Source of the DNA: Phytophthora quininea
Lineage: Eukaryota; Oomycota; Peronosporomycetes; Peronosporales; Peronosporaceae
NCBI GenBank assembly: GCA_011947345.1
Contig: JAAVTG010000531.1
Coordinates: 806,001 to 870,000, forward strand
Reading direction: 5' to 3'
Length of the DNA stretch: 64,000 nucleotides
Position 1 is the stretch's first letter. The number at the start of each line of letters is the position of its first letter. The notes beneath the pieces were generated by a model. It was not told where the DNA came from. It ran no database searches and was given only the letters and a program-made list of their open reading frames with translations. Of the stretch, positions 44,567 through 56,512 are shown in pieces. Position numbers and translations under genes: made by a program.

Positions 44567-45248
44567 TGTGTGTCATGAGACTTGCAAGCTCGTTGAGAAG
44601 TGGGGTGGGGTCGACGTGTGGCGGTGATGGCGTGTGTCGACGGTGGTGGGTGTCCTGCTGGTCTCCTCTGGACCATGCCGCAGACGGCTGCAACAGCTTG
44701 AAGGTTTCGCGTGTGTAGCTGAAGGAATAGAAAGGCATGGTAAACAAACCTCGAGGAGTTCACGCAGGTAAACAGCAAGCTGCGGGTCGTGACCTGTTGC
44801 TTCAGCAAAGTTCAGACGTGATCTGGACGACCGCAATGCTGCCGTCTTTCCATTAGCGAGCACATGAAGTCGTCCAGCGTTCTCCACCAAATCTCAACTC
44901 CCCATTGCCCGACTTTCCCACGAGATTGTCGACTCGCTATTCTCATCGTCGGCGAATGTGGAAATTGTGGTTGGCGACTTCTTATCGAGGCGTCCCGATT
45001 AATATCCTCCTGCCTGTCCCGACCCCATACCGTGAGCTGCAGCTGGATATACACCACCACCGCCACCCCGCAAGTGCGCGAGCACACGGTGGCGATAGGC
45101 CGTCGCCACCGACGAAAAGGACGACTTCGTCACGATTTTTGTGGCTTGGCTGGCGCAACAAACACGCGTTTTGACCGTCTCTGGGCCGCAATTAACGCGC
45201 TGCAACATCCAACAGGAAGGTGCACGGGCTCACTTTACAAATTGCGCG
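44567..45248. other. Divergent promoter spacer
   Basis: 680 bp between PX-like copy 4 and MLO-like copy A. Only shadow frames are seen. Confidence 0.4.
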
Positions 45249-47355
45249 ATGGGAGGCGGGTCGTTGTTTCAAGTGGGAAACGACGTCGAGTTCTGGCGGG
45301 TGCTGGTGCATTTGAGCATCTTGGCCTTCTGCCTGGTGCTGTTTGAACATGCGCTGCACCATGTCGAGCACAAGCTCTCTCGCTACGACAAATACAGCAC
45401 AATGCTTTCGAAAGCGTATCGAGAGCTGATGGTGTTGGGTTTGCTTAGTCTGGGACTCAAACTGCTCAAGGAAGTGCCGGGGATCCATTCGGACAGCAAG
45501 ACGATGCTCGCGTTTCAAGTGGCCGACTTGACCATCTTCATCCTGGCACTTATGCTCATTCTACAGGCGATCATCATCTTCATGCAGCTACGCAAGCACA
45601 ACGACGCCGCGGACCGAACCGAGCTGATCACGTCGCAAGACTTGGTCGACGCCTTGGTGGCTTCCAACGAGACGACAACTCGAGCTGCACTGAGTAGCGG
45701 GCGCTCGATCAACTGGTTCTGCTGCTCTAGTAAATCGCCGAAGAAACAGTTCGACAAGGAAGTGGTAGAGCGAAGACTGCTGCGGCATTTGTTCCTCCGG
45801 CGCTTTGGACTGCCCCAACTCTTCCCGTTTTCCAAGTATCTGAGGAGGGGACAAGCCAACCAGATCTCGCACATGATCGAAGTGGAGCCGTCGATGTGGT
45901 TGCTGCTGATTGCCGTGGCCTGGGGAATTTGCGGAGCTGTCGGTTTGCTTCAGAGTTTGAATGTCGATCTCCCAGAAAACCACGAACTGGTGGAAGTATT
46001 CGTCCTGTTCGCCTGGATGCTCGTCGTACTCCACATAATTGTTTTGTGGTATTTAAGCTCCTGTATCAACCAACTGCTGCTGGCTGCAGGCTACAGCGAC
46101 GACAAGGCCACGTTGGTGATGAACCTCCGGGAAATTGCAGAGGAGGAATCCGTTGCATGGCACAATGAGGCTGCCGATAATGCGCTCGAGGCAATGAACA
46201 GAGTCCAAGAGGAGCAGGAAGAAGTCGAGGACCAACGGAATGAAAGACGACACGCGCTGCTCAAACAAGACGTGGGCCTTCAGTTGGTCGCCACTTGCTG
46301 TCGCAACATCAAGCAGGTCGGCGACACCAAGACGAGACCCAACCAGGTACTCACCGGCGTCCAGCCTGGATCGCCGGACATTCGTCTCCGTTTCTTCTCG
46401 CGCAAGGCGTGGCACGTCGCAGTCATGTTCTTATTGATCCTCAACGGCTTCTTCATTGTGCTTCTCGTGCAGTGCGCCGTGTACGACCTGGACGACATTT
46501 ACGGCGAGTTCGGACTGCTGCCGTCCCTCATGGTGCCGCTCCCGCTGGCCTTGAACACGTTCGTCTTCCAGCAGCGCATCTTCCGCTACTTCGTCATGAT
46601 CTGCAGCGTCCTCCGCGTCGACGCCACCACCATGGGGAGGTGGTCAACCATTTCAGCGAGATTGTGGAGCTGCGGTCCGAGTTCGCGACGTCGCTGCTGC
46701 AGTGCCTAAAGAGGGCGACTACACGCTGGAGAACTTGCGCTCCGAGCTGCACTCGTACGACCTTCGCATGACCGGTCTCATCGACGTCGACAAGCTCCGC
46801 GAAGTGTTGGCCGCGTTCGGCTTCCGATTGACGCGTTTCCGCTTCAATAGTGTTGTCAAGCTTCTGTTCGAGTTGGAAGGCACTCAAGTGGAGTACGGTC
46901 AGCTATTGCGGCTGCTGCTCCTGGCCCAGCAGGGTCATTGCGAAGAAAGTCAACCAAGCAGTCGACGACAGCACCCGCTACTGCAGCGGAGCGCGTCGTC
47001 CTTCAACGACGCTGTGATCAACAATCGCCGTGTCAATAACCCAACGCGGCCCTTGACGTCGCGGCAAGTGCCGTTGTTGGCGAGGTCGAGCATTGGGTCG
47101 GAGCCGAGTCCCAGCGATTTTGTTCACGCTACCGGGACTCCGATGTTGCCACCAATGCGCCGCGGCACGTCCAGCATAGCATCCGAGACGCAAGTGACGC
47201 GGGCCCGACCCGACCGTCCAATGCTCGATCGAGCCTACACCCACCAATTCGCGGGCTCGAGTTCTCGAGCACTGCACGACATGTTCAATATCCGACGAGC
47301 ATCCGAGTCGCACATGGACACGGATGCCTCGACAGCAGCGTACACGGTGCTTTAG
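45249..47355 (+). CDS. MLO-like membrane protein, tandem copy A
   Basis: About 700 residues starting M-G-G-G-S-L-F-Q-V-G. It has the same architecture as the gene at 7.2-9.2 kb: about seven membrane helices, the F-L-R-R-F-G-L-P-Q-L-F-P-F loop, and a late R-F-F-S-R-K-A-W-H helix. The tail has R-M-T-G-L-I-D-V-D-K, an EF-hand-like loop that has lost acidic ligands at positions 3 and 12. Breaks are at G4 46634-46637 and A3 46707-46709; the second is intact (A4) in copies B and C. From about 46167 to the end it is almost identical to copy B. MLO proteins are calmodulin-linked membrane proteins in plants; role in oomycetes unknown. Confidence 0.65.
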
Positions 47356-50300
47356 ACTAACACGTATAAGGCTAGAAAATATAAAGCCGATCAAAGTTTT
47401 GGGAATGGTTGAGTTGGAGGAGAATGGTGTTGTCCATGGAGACGCAAAGCTCTGGAGTCCGTATCGCAATTTCCGTTTTCCCCTACCTTCTGTCTCGTAT
47501 TACATGCTTGACCGGCCTTCAGGAAAATCTTGTGCCGCAGAAACGAGTTGTATAATATGGCGTAGCTGCCCCGCCAAACACACGCTTTTGACAGTCCGCC
47601 ATCTGTAGTCGCAAGCATATCCACGGGCGTACTGGCTCACTCCAGGACTTTCACGATGGGGGACGGGTCGTTGTTTCAAGTGGGAGACGATGTCGAGTTC
47701 TGGCGGGTGCTGGTGCATTTGAGCATCTTGGCCTTCTGCCTGGTGATCTTCGAGCACGCCCTGCATCATGTCGAGCACAAGGTTTCTCACTTCGACAAGT
47801 TTGGGACCATGTTTTCAAAGGCCTACCGAGAGCTCATGATGGTCGGTTTACTCAGTCTCGGGTTGAAGCTCGCCAAGGAAGTGCCGGCTATCGATGCGGA
47901 CAGCAAGACGATGCTCGCGATCCAAGTGGCGGGTCTCACCATTTTCCTCTTGACGGTCGCGCTGATCTTGCAAACGATCGTCGTGTTCCTGCAGCTACGC
48001 AACCACAATAACGTTGCAGACCAGACCGAGTTTATCACGTCGCAAGATTTGGTTGATGCCTTGGTGGTGTCTGATGGATCGACGACACGGGCTGCATTGA
48101 GCGGGGACTCTCGATCAACTGGTTCTGCCGATCAACTCGAGTGACGGTCGACAAGGAAGTGGTGGAGAGAAGACTGCTGCGGCATTTGTTCCTCCGACGC
48201 TTTGGACTGCCCCAACTCTTCCCGTACTCGACGTATCTCCGTCGAGGACAAGCCAACCAGATCCAGCACATGATCGAAGTGGAGCCGTCGATGTGGTTGC
48301 TGCTGATTACAGTGGCGTGGGGCATCTGTGGGGTGGTCGGAACCCTCCAGAGTTTCCATGTCGACCTCCCAGAAGGCGACGACTTCGACGAAGCTTTCGT
48401 GATAGCTGCGTGGATGCTCGTCGCGCTCCATGCCATCGTGTTGCTTTACTTGCGTTCTTGTGTCGACCAACTCCTGCGAGCAGCAGGCTACACCGACAAC
48501 AAGGCCATGTTGATCGAGAACCTCCGAGAGATTGCCGATAAAGAAGCCATCGCGTGGCTCAACGAGGCTGCCGATAATGCGCTCGAGGCAATGAACAGAG
48601 TCCAAGAGGAGCAGGAAGAAGTCGAGGACCAACGGAATGAAAGACGACACGCGCTGCTCAAACAAGACGTGGGCCTTCAGTTGGTCGCCACTTGCTGTCG
48701 CAACATCAAGCAGGTCGGCGACACCAAGACGAGACCCAACCAGGTACTCACCGGCGTCCAGCCTGGATCGCCGGACATTCGTCTCCGTTTCTTCTCGCGC
48801 AAGGCGTGGCACGTCGCAGTCATGTTCTTATTGATCCTCAACGGCTTCTTCATTGTGCTTCTCGTGCAGTGCGCCGTGTACGACCTGGACGACATTTACG
48901 GCGAGTTCGGACTGCTGCCGTCCCTCATGGTGCCGCTCCCGCTGGCCTTGAACACGTTCGTCTTCCAGCAGCGCATCTTCCGCTACTTCGTCATGATCTG
49001 CAGCGTCCTCCGCGTCGACGCCACCACCATGGGGAGGTGGTCAACCATTTCAGCGAGATTGTGGAGCTGCGGTCCGAGTTCGCGACGTCGCTGCTGCAGT
49101 GCCTAAAAGAGGGCGACTACACGCTGGAGAACTTGCGCTCCGAGCTGCACTCGTACGACCTTCGCATGACCGGTCTCATCGACGTCGACAAGCTCCGCGA
49201 AGTGTTGGCCGCGTTCGGCTTCCGATTGACGCGTTTCCGCTTCAATAGTGTTGTCAAGCTTCTGTTCGAGTTGGAAGGCACTCAAGTGGAGTACGGTCAG
49301 CTATTGCGGCTGCTGCTCCTGGCCCAGCAGGGTCATTGCGAAGAAAGTCAACCAAGCAGTCGACGACAGCACCCGCTACTGCAGCGGAGCGCGTCGTCCT
49401 TCAACGACGCTGTGATCAACAATCGCCGTGTCAATAACCCAACGCGGCCCTTGACGTCGCGGCAAGTGCCGTTGTTGGCGAGGTCGAGCATTGGGTCGGA
49501 GCCGAGTCCCAGCGATTTTGTTCACGCTACCGGGACTCCGATGTTGCCACCAATGCGCCGCGGCACGTCCAGCATAGCATCCGAGACGCAAGTGACGCGG
49601 GCCCGACCCGACCGTCCAATGCTCGATCGAGCCTACACCCACCAATTCGCGGGCTCGAGTTCTCGAGCACTGCACGACATGTTCAATATCCGACGAGCAT
49701 CCGAGTCGCACATGGACACGGATGCCTCGACAGCAGCGTACACGGTGCTTTAGACTAACACGTATAAGGCTAGAAAATATAAAGCCGATCAAAGTTTTGG
49801 GAATGGTTGAGTTGGAGGAGAATGGTGTTGTCCATGGAGACGCAAAGCTCTGGAGTCCGTATCGCAATTTCCGTTTTCCCCTACCTTCTGTCTCGTATTA
49901 CATGCTTGACCGGCCTTCAGGAAAATCTTATGCCGCAGAAACGAGTTGTATAATATGGCGTAGCTGCCCCGCCAAACACACGCTTTTGACAGTCCGCCAT
50001 CTGTAGTCGCAAGCATATCCACGGGCGTACTGGCTCACTCCAGAACTTTCACGATGGGGGACGGGTCGTTGTTTCAAGTGGGAGACGATGTCGAGTTCTG
50101 GCGGGTGCTGGTGCATTTGAGCATCTTGGCCTTCTGCCTGGTGATCTTCGAGCACGCCCTGCATCATGTCGAGCACAAGGTTTCTCACTTCGACAAGTTT
50201 GGGACCATGTTTTCAAAGGCCTACCGAGAGCTCATGATGGTCGGTTTACTCAGTCTCGGGTTGAAGCTCGCCAAGGAAGTGCCGGCTATCGATGCGGACA

Positions 50301-51808
50301 GCAAGACGATGCTCGCGATCCAAGTGGCGGGTCTCACCATTTTCCTCTTGACGGTCGCGCTGATCTTGCAAACGATCGTCGTGTTCCTGCAGCTACGCAA
50401 CCACAATAACGTTGCAGACCAGACCGAGTTTATCACGTCGCAAGATTTGGTTGATGCCTTGGTGGTGTCTGATGGATCGACGACACGGGCTGCATTGAGC
50501 GGGGACTCTCGATCAACTGGTTCTGCCGATCAACTCGAGTGACGGTCGACAAGGAAGTGGTGGAGAGAAGACTGCTGCGGCATTTGTTCCTCCGACGCTT
50601 TGGACTGCCCCAACTCTTCCCGTACTCGACGTATCTCCGTCGAGGACAAGCCAACCAGATCCAGCACATGATCGAAGTGGAGCCGTCGATGTGGTTGCTG
50701 CTGATTACAGTGGCGTGGGGCATCTGTGGGGTGGTCGGAACCCTCCAGAGTTTCCATGTCGACCTCCCAGAAGGCGACGACTTCGACGAAGCTTTCGTGA
50801 TAGCTGCGTGGATGCTCGTCGCGCTCCATGCCATCGTGTTGCTTTACTTGCGTTCTTGTGTCGACCAACTCCTGCGAGCAGCAGGCTACACCGACAACAA
50901 GGCCATGTTGATCGAGAACCTCCGAGAGATTGCCGATAAAGAAGCCATCGCGTGGCTCAACGAGGCTGCCGATAATGCGCTCGAGGCAATGAACAGAGTC
51001 CAAGAGGAGCAGGAAGAAGTCGAGGACCAACGGAATGAAAGACGACACGCGCTGCTCAAACAAGACGTGGGCCTTCAGTTGGTCGCCACTTGCTGTCGCA
51101 ACATCAAGCAGGTCGGCGACACCAAGACGAGACCCAACCAGGTACTCACCGGCGTCCAGCCTGGATCGCCGGACATTCGTCTCCGTTTCTTCTCGCGCAA
51201 GGCGTGGCACGTCGCAGTCATGTTCTTATTGATCCTCAACGGCTTCTTCATTGTGCTTCTCGTGCAGTGCGCCGTGTACGACCTGGACGACATTTACGGC
51301 GAGTTCGGACTGCTGCCGTCCCTCATGGTGCCGCTCCCGCTGGCCTTGAACACGTTCGTCTTCCAGCAGCGCATCTTCCGCTACTTCGTCATGATCTGCA
51401 GCGTCCTCCGCGTCGACGCCACCACCATGGGGAGGTGGTCAACCATTTCAGCGAGATTGTGGAGCTGCGGTCCGAGTTCGCGACGTCGCTGCTGCAGTGC
51501 CTAAAAGAGGGCGACTACACGCTGGAGAACTTGCGCTCCGAGCTGCACTCGTACGACCTTCGCATGACCGGTCTCATCGACGTCGACAAGCTCCGCGAAG
51601 TGTTGGCCGCGTTCGGCTTCCGATTGACGCGTTTCCGCTTCAATAGTGTTGTCAAGCTTCTGTTCGAGTTGGAAGGCACTCAAGTGGAGTACGGTCAGCT
51701 ATTGCGGCTGCTGCTCCTGGCCCAGCAGGGTCATTGCGAAGAAAGTCAACCAAGCAGTCGACGACAGCACCCGCTACTGCAGCGGAGCGCGTCGTCCTTC
51801 AACGACGC
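46167..51808 (+). repeat. Tandem segmental duplication, period ~2,398 bp
   Basis: The sequence from 46167 recurs at 48564 and 50962. It is near-identical over each unit and spans the 3' half of one MLO-like gene, the intergenic spacer and the 5' half of the next. Similarity ends abruptly at about 51808. Differences seen are one A-run length and a few spacer substitutions (for example CCAGGACTTT against CCAGAACTTT before the start codons). Confidence 0.88.
47656..49753 (+). CDS. MLO-like membrane protein, tandem copy B (chimeric)
   Basis: Starts M-G-D-G-S-L-F-Q-V-G-D-D. Its 5' half is of copy-C type and its 3' half, including the C-terminus ending Y-T-V-L, is of copy-A type, as expected for a gene formed by unequal crossing-over. 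Breaks at G4 48103-48106 and G4 49031-49034. Around the first, the expected I-N-W-F-C segment seen in copy A continues in the next frame. Topology and degenerate EF-hand are as in copy A. Confidence 0.65.
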
Positions 51809-52073
51809 CGCATTCAGCATCACTGAGCTTCCTCCTTCACGGCGATCACCTGTATCGTCGCTGTCTAGCTTGGAATCCGCTGGCAGCCCAGTTCTTATGG
51901 AAGTTGGTGCACCGGTGCTGCGGTGCGATGGCATTCGAAGAACATCGGAACCGATGGAGGTTGTGCCAGTTTACAATTACCAATTCGCGCGGTCCAGCTC
52001 CCGTGCAATGCACGACATTTTCAACTTCCGTCATCCGAGGCCATCAACACTGCGGTCATGGAGCTTTTGCTAA
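50054..52073 (+). CDS. MLO-like membrane protein, tandem copy C
   Basis: The 5' half is almost identical to copy B. The C-terminus diverges after A-S-S-F-N-D-A at about 51808 but keeps the S-S-S-R-A-M-H-D-I-F-N-F motif that ends all family members. Breaks at G4 50501-50504 and G4 51429-51432, the same positions as in copy B. The final residues could alternatively follow another frame to 52108 (H-P-E-A-I-N-T). Confidence 0.62.
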
Positions 52074-52112
52074 GAAACCAACTAATTTATTCACGCTACG
52101 AAGACTAAACAG

Positions 52113-52829
52113 CTAGGTCGAAAAAGTCGAACAGCACGGACACGACGTCCCGTTGAGCTGCACAGACTGCACCGTTCTTTGGAGCTCTGTCTTCGTCAGG
52201 TTGACAACCGCAGCGTTGGGGTTCGCGTGGGTCATAACGCCGCATATGTCTGTCGATATCTGAGGCGAGACGGAGCCCTGTCCAATGGCGAACACCGACA
52301 ACTGGGCCAGGAACTTGGCGAGGACTCCCTTGCGAATCGCAGTGTGGCCGCCCAGTCCGATGGAGACAAGCGGCTCCTTGATGTAGTGGTTGGACAGGTA
52401 AGTCATCAGCTCCGAGCAGAATTCGCAGTCCTGGTGCTGCTGGTCGTGGTCGTCGTCTGCTCGACTTGAAACGCAGAACGCCAGCAGCTTCTTGAGCTGG
52501 TTGACTTGTTCGAAGGACCTTTTGATCTCGAGGGTTAGTGGCGCATTGTTGGGCACGAAGATGCCGACTTGCTGCTGCAGAACTTGAGGACGCAGCGACA
52601 CTTTTAATGTCATGATGAGTTGGTGCTTCTTGTCGCGTGTGGCGTCAAGCACAGCGATTTCGGAGATGCGCTGCAAGTGCAGCAGTCGCTCGGAGAACTG
52701 CTCGAGGGTCGGCGCAGACTGCAGCGACGACGCGAAAGGAACTGCCGCCAATTTTTGCGATAGCGTCTTGCTGGGGCCGACGAGCTGTGCAAGAAGGTGG
52801 CAGAAGTTTGAGTTGGTGGTGCGGGCCAT
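52113..52829 (-). CDS. PX-like protein with C-x-F-C motif, divergent copy 5
   Basis: Intact 238-residue minus-strand frame from ATG 52829, convergent with MLO-like copy C. It has an R-I-S-E-I-A-V strand, L-I-M-T-L-K-V, a weakened PX-type motif (K-R-S-F-E-Q-V-N-Q-L), D-C-E-F-C-S-E-L-M and a closing V-L-A-K-F-L-A-Q-L. Placement in the family rests on order and spacing of these elements and on the conserved C-x-[YF]-C. It ends Cys-rich (C-P-C-C). Confidence 0.58.
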   Translation of the reverse strand: MARTTNSNFCHLLAQLVGPSKTLSQKLAAVPFASSLQSAPTLEQFSERLLHLQRISEIAVLDATRDKKHQLIMTLKVSLRPQVLQQQVGIFVPNNAPLTLEIKRSFEQVNQLKKLLAFCVSSRADDDHDQQHQDCEFCSELMTYLSNHYIKEPLVSIGLGGHTAIRKGVLAKFLAQLSVFAIGQGSVSPQISTDICGVMTHANPNAAVVNLTKTELQRTVQSVQLNGTSCPCCSTFST

Positions 52830-53291
52830 GGTGCGAATCTGGAAGTGAAGGCAGTGGAAAGCTTCGTTCTCGTGTAGCCATCGCTTGCCTTGCGCTCTTC
52901 CAGCAGGCGGATTGGATGAGGTCTCCGTGCGAGTCCTCCATACACGGCATGTGATGAGGTGTGCAGAGACAAGCAGGCGGCCCGACTTAACAGCGGTACA
53001 GCCCCGACATCAACAGGAAGGCCAAGAAGCTGTGCTTCGAGAGAGTCAACATCGCCGACCAAGTCAATCGGAAGCCGACCAGCAAGCTACAGCATGTCCC
53101 ACCCGAAGAATCGCTCCGAGTTCGTCGATATGTTTGCTGCGACGACTAGATGTGGGGTGACTCGACCGGATCCGAGATATTGGCTGAGGCTCTCCATGGC
53201 TGCTGGCCAAAAAGTATCGCGCCAATTCCATGCGAGCGCTCACTTGCGATTCCACCGAGACCAGCACACGACCTTCCTGACCATCTTGGAG
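52830..53291. other. Divergent promoter spacer
   Basis: Between PX-like copy 5 and the sugar transporter. No supported gene. Confidence 0.4.
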
Positions 53292-55094
53292 ATGCCTGCG
53301 TTGGAGCCGTCGATGTCTTCTGGAGATCTGGAACAAGGCGATCACCGCAACTGGGAGACCGCCAAGATGGCCGACGGTCTCAGCAGCCGAGCCAACACCA
53401 TGCAGAACCTGAAATATGCTAGTAAGTGTCGATTCCTCGGCAACAAATCTCGTGTACGTCTAATATGACGACGTTGAGAAACTCTGTAGGCGAAGAGCAG
53501 AAGCGTTTGTACCAGGAACTCCCGTTCCGCGTGCAGGCGGGAATGCGTCGTCGGTCTTTCCGCAGCGAGAGAGACTTCCCCATGCTCAAGCCGCGCGGGT
53601 CGTGGGCCAACTTGTCCCGCCTCGTCAAGAAGGTTGGCAACACTTTGATCAATGCGCCGCAATCAAACTGTAGACAACTCACCCGTGCTTGCTTTTATTG
53701 CTCCCACAGCACGGAGAGCAGGAGTTGCTGATCGGCGACGAAGACTCGGAGCCAGGCTACACGTTCCCGTTGCTGCTCACGTGCTTTGTGGCGGTCCTCA
53801 ATGCCTTCCAGTACGGCTACAACACTGCCGTGACGGGGTCTGTGAATGCCGACAAGGTCTTTCCTGGCCACTCGGACTTGATCTGGGCCGCGTGCGTGTC
53901 AGTTTTCGCTGTGGGTGGGCCCATCGGTTCGCTCGGAGGAGGATCCGTGAGCGACAAAGTCGGCCGCAAGATGGCAATGTTCGTCAACTCGTGCTTGTTC
54001 GTCGCTTCGGGGTCGTCATGGCGTTCGCGATCAACATCTACATGCTGATCGCCGGTCGCTTTCTCGTGGGGATCGCATCAGGCGCTGCTACGGTCATCGT
54101 GCCGCTCTATCTCGGAGAAGTGGCGCCGCCCAACATTCGCGGGACTTTGGCCACCTCATACCAAGTCTTCATGGTGCTGGGGATTCTGGGCACCGACATC
54201 CTTGCGTTCGGCTTTGCCGGTGAGAGCCGAGGGTTTTCACAACCAGGTTGGCGATTCATGTTTGGGTTTGCGGGTATTCTGGGGGCCCTGCAGATTCTAC
54301 TAACGCCGCTGCTGGTGGAGAGTCCTCGCTGGCTGTTGAGCAGCGGGAGAACCACCGAGGCCAAGTCGACTTTGAAGCGACTGCGCCAAGCGGACGACGT
54401 TTTCGACGAGATTGACAGCATCTCGACTGCTAACGACAACGAGACCGGCGACGCTCCTGGCGTATGGGAAGTGATCTGCGACCGCAACATCCGCTTGCCG
54501 CTGGTCGTCGCGGTGGTTCTGCAGTTCGCGCAGCAATTGAGTGGCATCAACGCCGTCATGTTCTACGCCAGCTCGTTCTTCCAGAACGCCGGTCTGGAAA
54601 ACCCGCTGGTAGGTATCACGCTCGTCTACGTGGTGAATGTGCTGGCAACGATCGTGGCGCTGATGTTAATGGACTCGGCGGGTCGTCGCCCGCTGCTGCT
54701 GTGGTCTGTGGTGGGGATGTTGCTATCGAGTGGCGTCCTGACCTTGGGACTGATGAACCTGCTGCCGTTCTCGAGCCTCTTCAGCGTGGGTGGAGTCATG
54801 AGCTTCGTCTGGTTCTTCGAGATCGGGCTGGGACCAATTCCGTGGCTGATCGCGGCCGAGATGTTCCCTGCCAAGTCACGCACAACCGCCACGTCGATCG
54901 CCACCATGGTCAATTGGGTGGGGCTCTTCATTATCGGGGTCATCTTCCCCACTATGCAGAGTGCTCTAGGCAACTTTATCTTTCTCCCGTTCGCTGGACT
55001 GCTCGCTTTGGCGTTGGCGTTCTCGCTCAGATACGTGCCGGAGACCAAGGGCAAGACGCTGGATGAGATCCAAGACGAGATCGGAATTCAGTAA
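53292..55094 (+). CDS. MFS sugar transporter (SLC2/GLUT-like)
   Basis: Three exons: 53292-53421, 53490-53632 and 53710-55094, with introns of 68 and 77 bp (GTAAGT...GTAG and GTTGGC...ACAG). About 12 membrane helices. Sugar-porter signatures are G-G-S-V-S-D-K-V-G-R-K in loop 2-3, V-E-S-P-R-W-L in loop 6-7, Q-Q-L-S-G-I-N in TM7, and the terminal P-E-T-K-G-K-T. The G4 run at 54009-54012 loses one base and the frame continues at once (A-F-A-I-N-I-Y). The cytoplasmic N-terminal ~95 residues are longer than usual and Arg-rich. Likely a hexose importer in the plasma membrane. Confidence 0.88.
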
Positions 55095-55179
55095 GCTGCA
55101 GGCACAACAAGTGCAGGTACGACGATAAATCCTCGAGCACTTTAATTCCAATACAACTTTTCACGAGCAACGGAGTGTT

Positions 55180-56373
55180 TTACTCGCAGTCGAGCACCAC
55201 ACGCCGCCCCAACTTGCCAGCACCAAGACGCTTGAACACAACCGGTAGATTCTTCAGTGGTTCGATAACGATCGAGGTGGTGATATTCCCCTCAGCGACA
55301 AGGTCCAGAGCTTCAATGGCGTCCTGACGGCTTGCAACATACGAGCCAACAATGCGGAACTCGAACGGGATGATGAGACCCACAGGGGCCACGATGGCCA
55401 CGCCCGTTGGAACACCGACTGCAAGGAGGGTGCCGTGAGGACGAAGGAACATCAAAGCGTCCTCGTACGCCTTCGTCGAGTCCGCCACCACCAGCACAGC
55501 GTGACCGCCGCGACCGCCCGTAGCAGCGCGAACCTGCTCGGCCACGTTGCCCTCCTTGAAGTCGATGAACGTGTCGATGCCGTACGACGCGATCAACTTG
55601 CGCTTGTCGTCGCCCGTGTCGATCGGCACCACCTTGTACCCCATCGCCCGAGCGTACTGGCAAGCCAAGTGGCCCAAACCACCACCGGCGCCCGGGATCA
55701 CCACGTACTCGCCAGGCGATCCACCGATCTGCTTCAACGCCTTGTACACCGTCATGCCGGCGCATAGTATGGGGGCGGCCGCCGACAAGTCCAGACCCGC
55801 CGGGATCGGCGTCACGTGGTCCGCGAACGACACGCACCACTGCTGGAACGACCCGTGGTGGGTCAAGCCGTGCACACCCGCCTCGGGACAAGTGACCTCG
55901 TAGCCCTTGCGGCAGTCCTCGCAACCGAGACACGTGCGGGCCAACCACTTGACGCCCACCGCGTCGCCCACCTTGAGCTTGGTCTGCGTGTGCGCGCCGA
56001 TGGCAGCGATGTAGCCGGCACCTTCGTGGCCGCCCACCATCGGGAACGGCTTGGGCAGCGGCGGACCTTCGCCCTCCCAGACCGAGTAGTCCGAGTGGCA
56101 GACGCCCGTGTAGGCGACGCGAATGAGCACCTCGCCGGGCTTGAGGTCTTGTGGCTGGGTGACGGGCCAGTCGTGACGCACTTGCAGTGGCGCGTTGTTG
56201 TCCTCGTAGATGACGGCGGTCTGCGTCTTGGGGATGTCGTACGAGGTTTGAGATTGCACACTGAAGTGGCGGAATCGCGTTGACAGCGCTGCACGGCCCG
56301 AGGTAAGGCCGACGAGAGCATTTAGAGTCTTGCGAGACGCATACGTGGACGGCCTGGCGATAACCCGCAGCAT
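55180..56373 (-). CDS. Zinc alcohol dehydrogenase 1, mitochondrial-type N-terminus
   Basis: About 397 residues from ATG 56373 (M-L-R-V-I-A-R-P). This start gives an Arg/Ser-rich amphipathic presequence, R-F-R-H-F-S-V-Q-S; the upstream ATG 56502 is less likely. Catalytic zinc ligands lie in V-C-H-S-D and G-G-H-E-G, and the structural zinc loop is C-L-G-C-E-D-C-x7-C. NAD(H) binding is shown by G-A-G-G-G-L-G-H-L. The family oxidises ethanol or reduces acetaldehyde. The central ~930 bp is almost identical to gene 3, while both ends differ. No frame errors. Confidence 0.9.
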   Translation of the reverse strand: MLRVIARPSTYASRKTLNALVGLTSGRAALSTRFRHFSVQSQTSYDIPKTQTAVIYEDNNAPLQVRHDWPVTQPQDLKPGEVLIRVAYTGVCHSDYSVWEGEGPPLPKPFPMVGGHEGAGYIAAIGAHTQTKLKVGDAVGVKWLARTCLGCEDCRKGYEVTCPEAGVHGLTHHGSFQQWCVSFADHVTPIPAGLDLSAAAPILCAGMTVYKALKQIGGSPGEYVVIPGAGGGLGHLACQYARAMGYKVVPIDTGDDKRKLIASYGIDTFIDFKEGNVAEQVRAATGGRGGHAVLVVADSTKAYEDALMFLRPHGTLLAVGVPTGVAIVAPVGLIIPFEFRIVGSYVASRQDAIEALDLVAEGNITTSIVIEPLKNLPVVFKRLGAGKLGRRVVLDCE

Positions 56374-56512
56374 TGCAAGCGACACCTCACGAATGGTCTT
56401 TCCAGATCTTCTGCGTCGGGTCGAGGACTTTGAGTGAACTTCCAACAGTTTCTGCCGACAAGACAAACCATCTATTTTCACATTTTTCGGGCTTCTCTCC
56501 AAACAACTCCAC

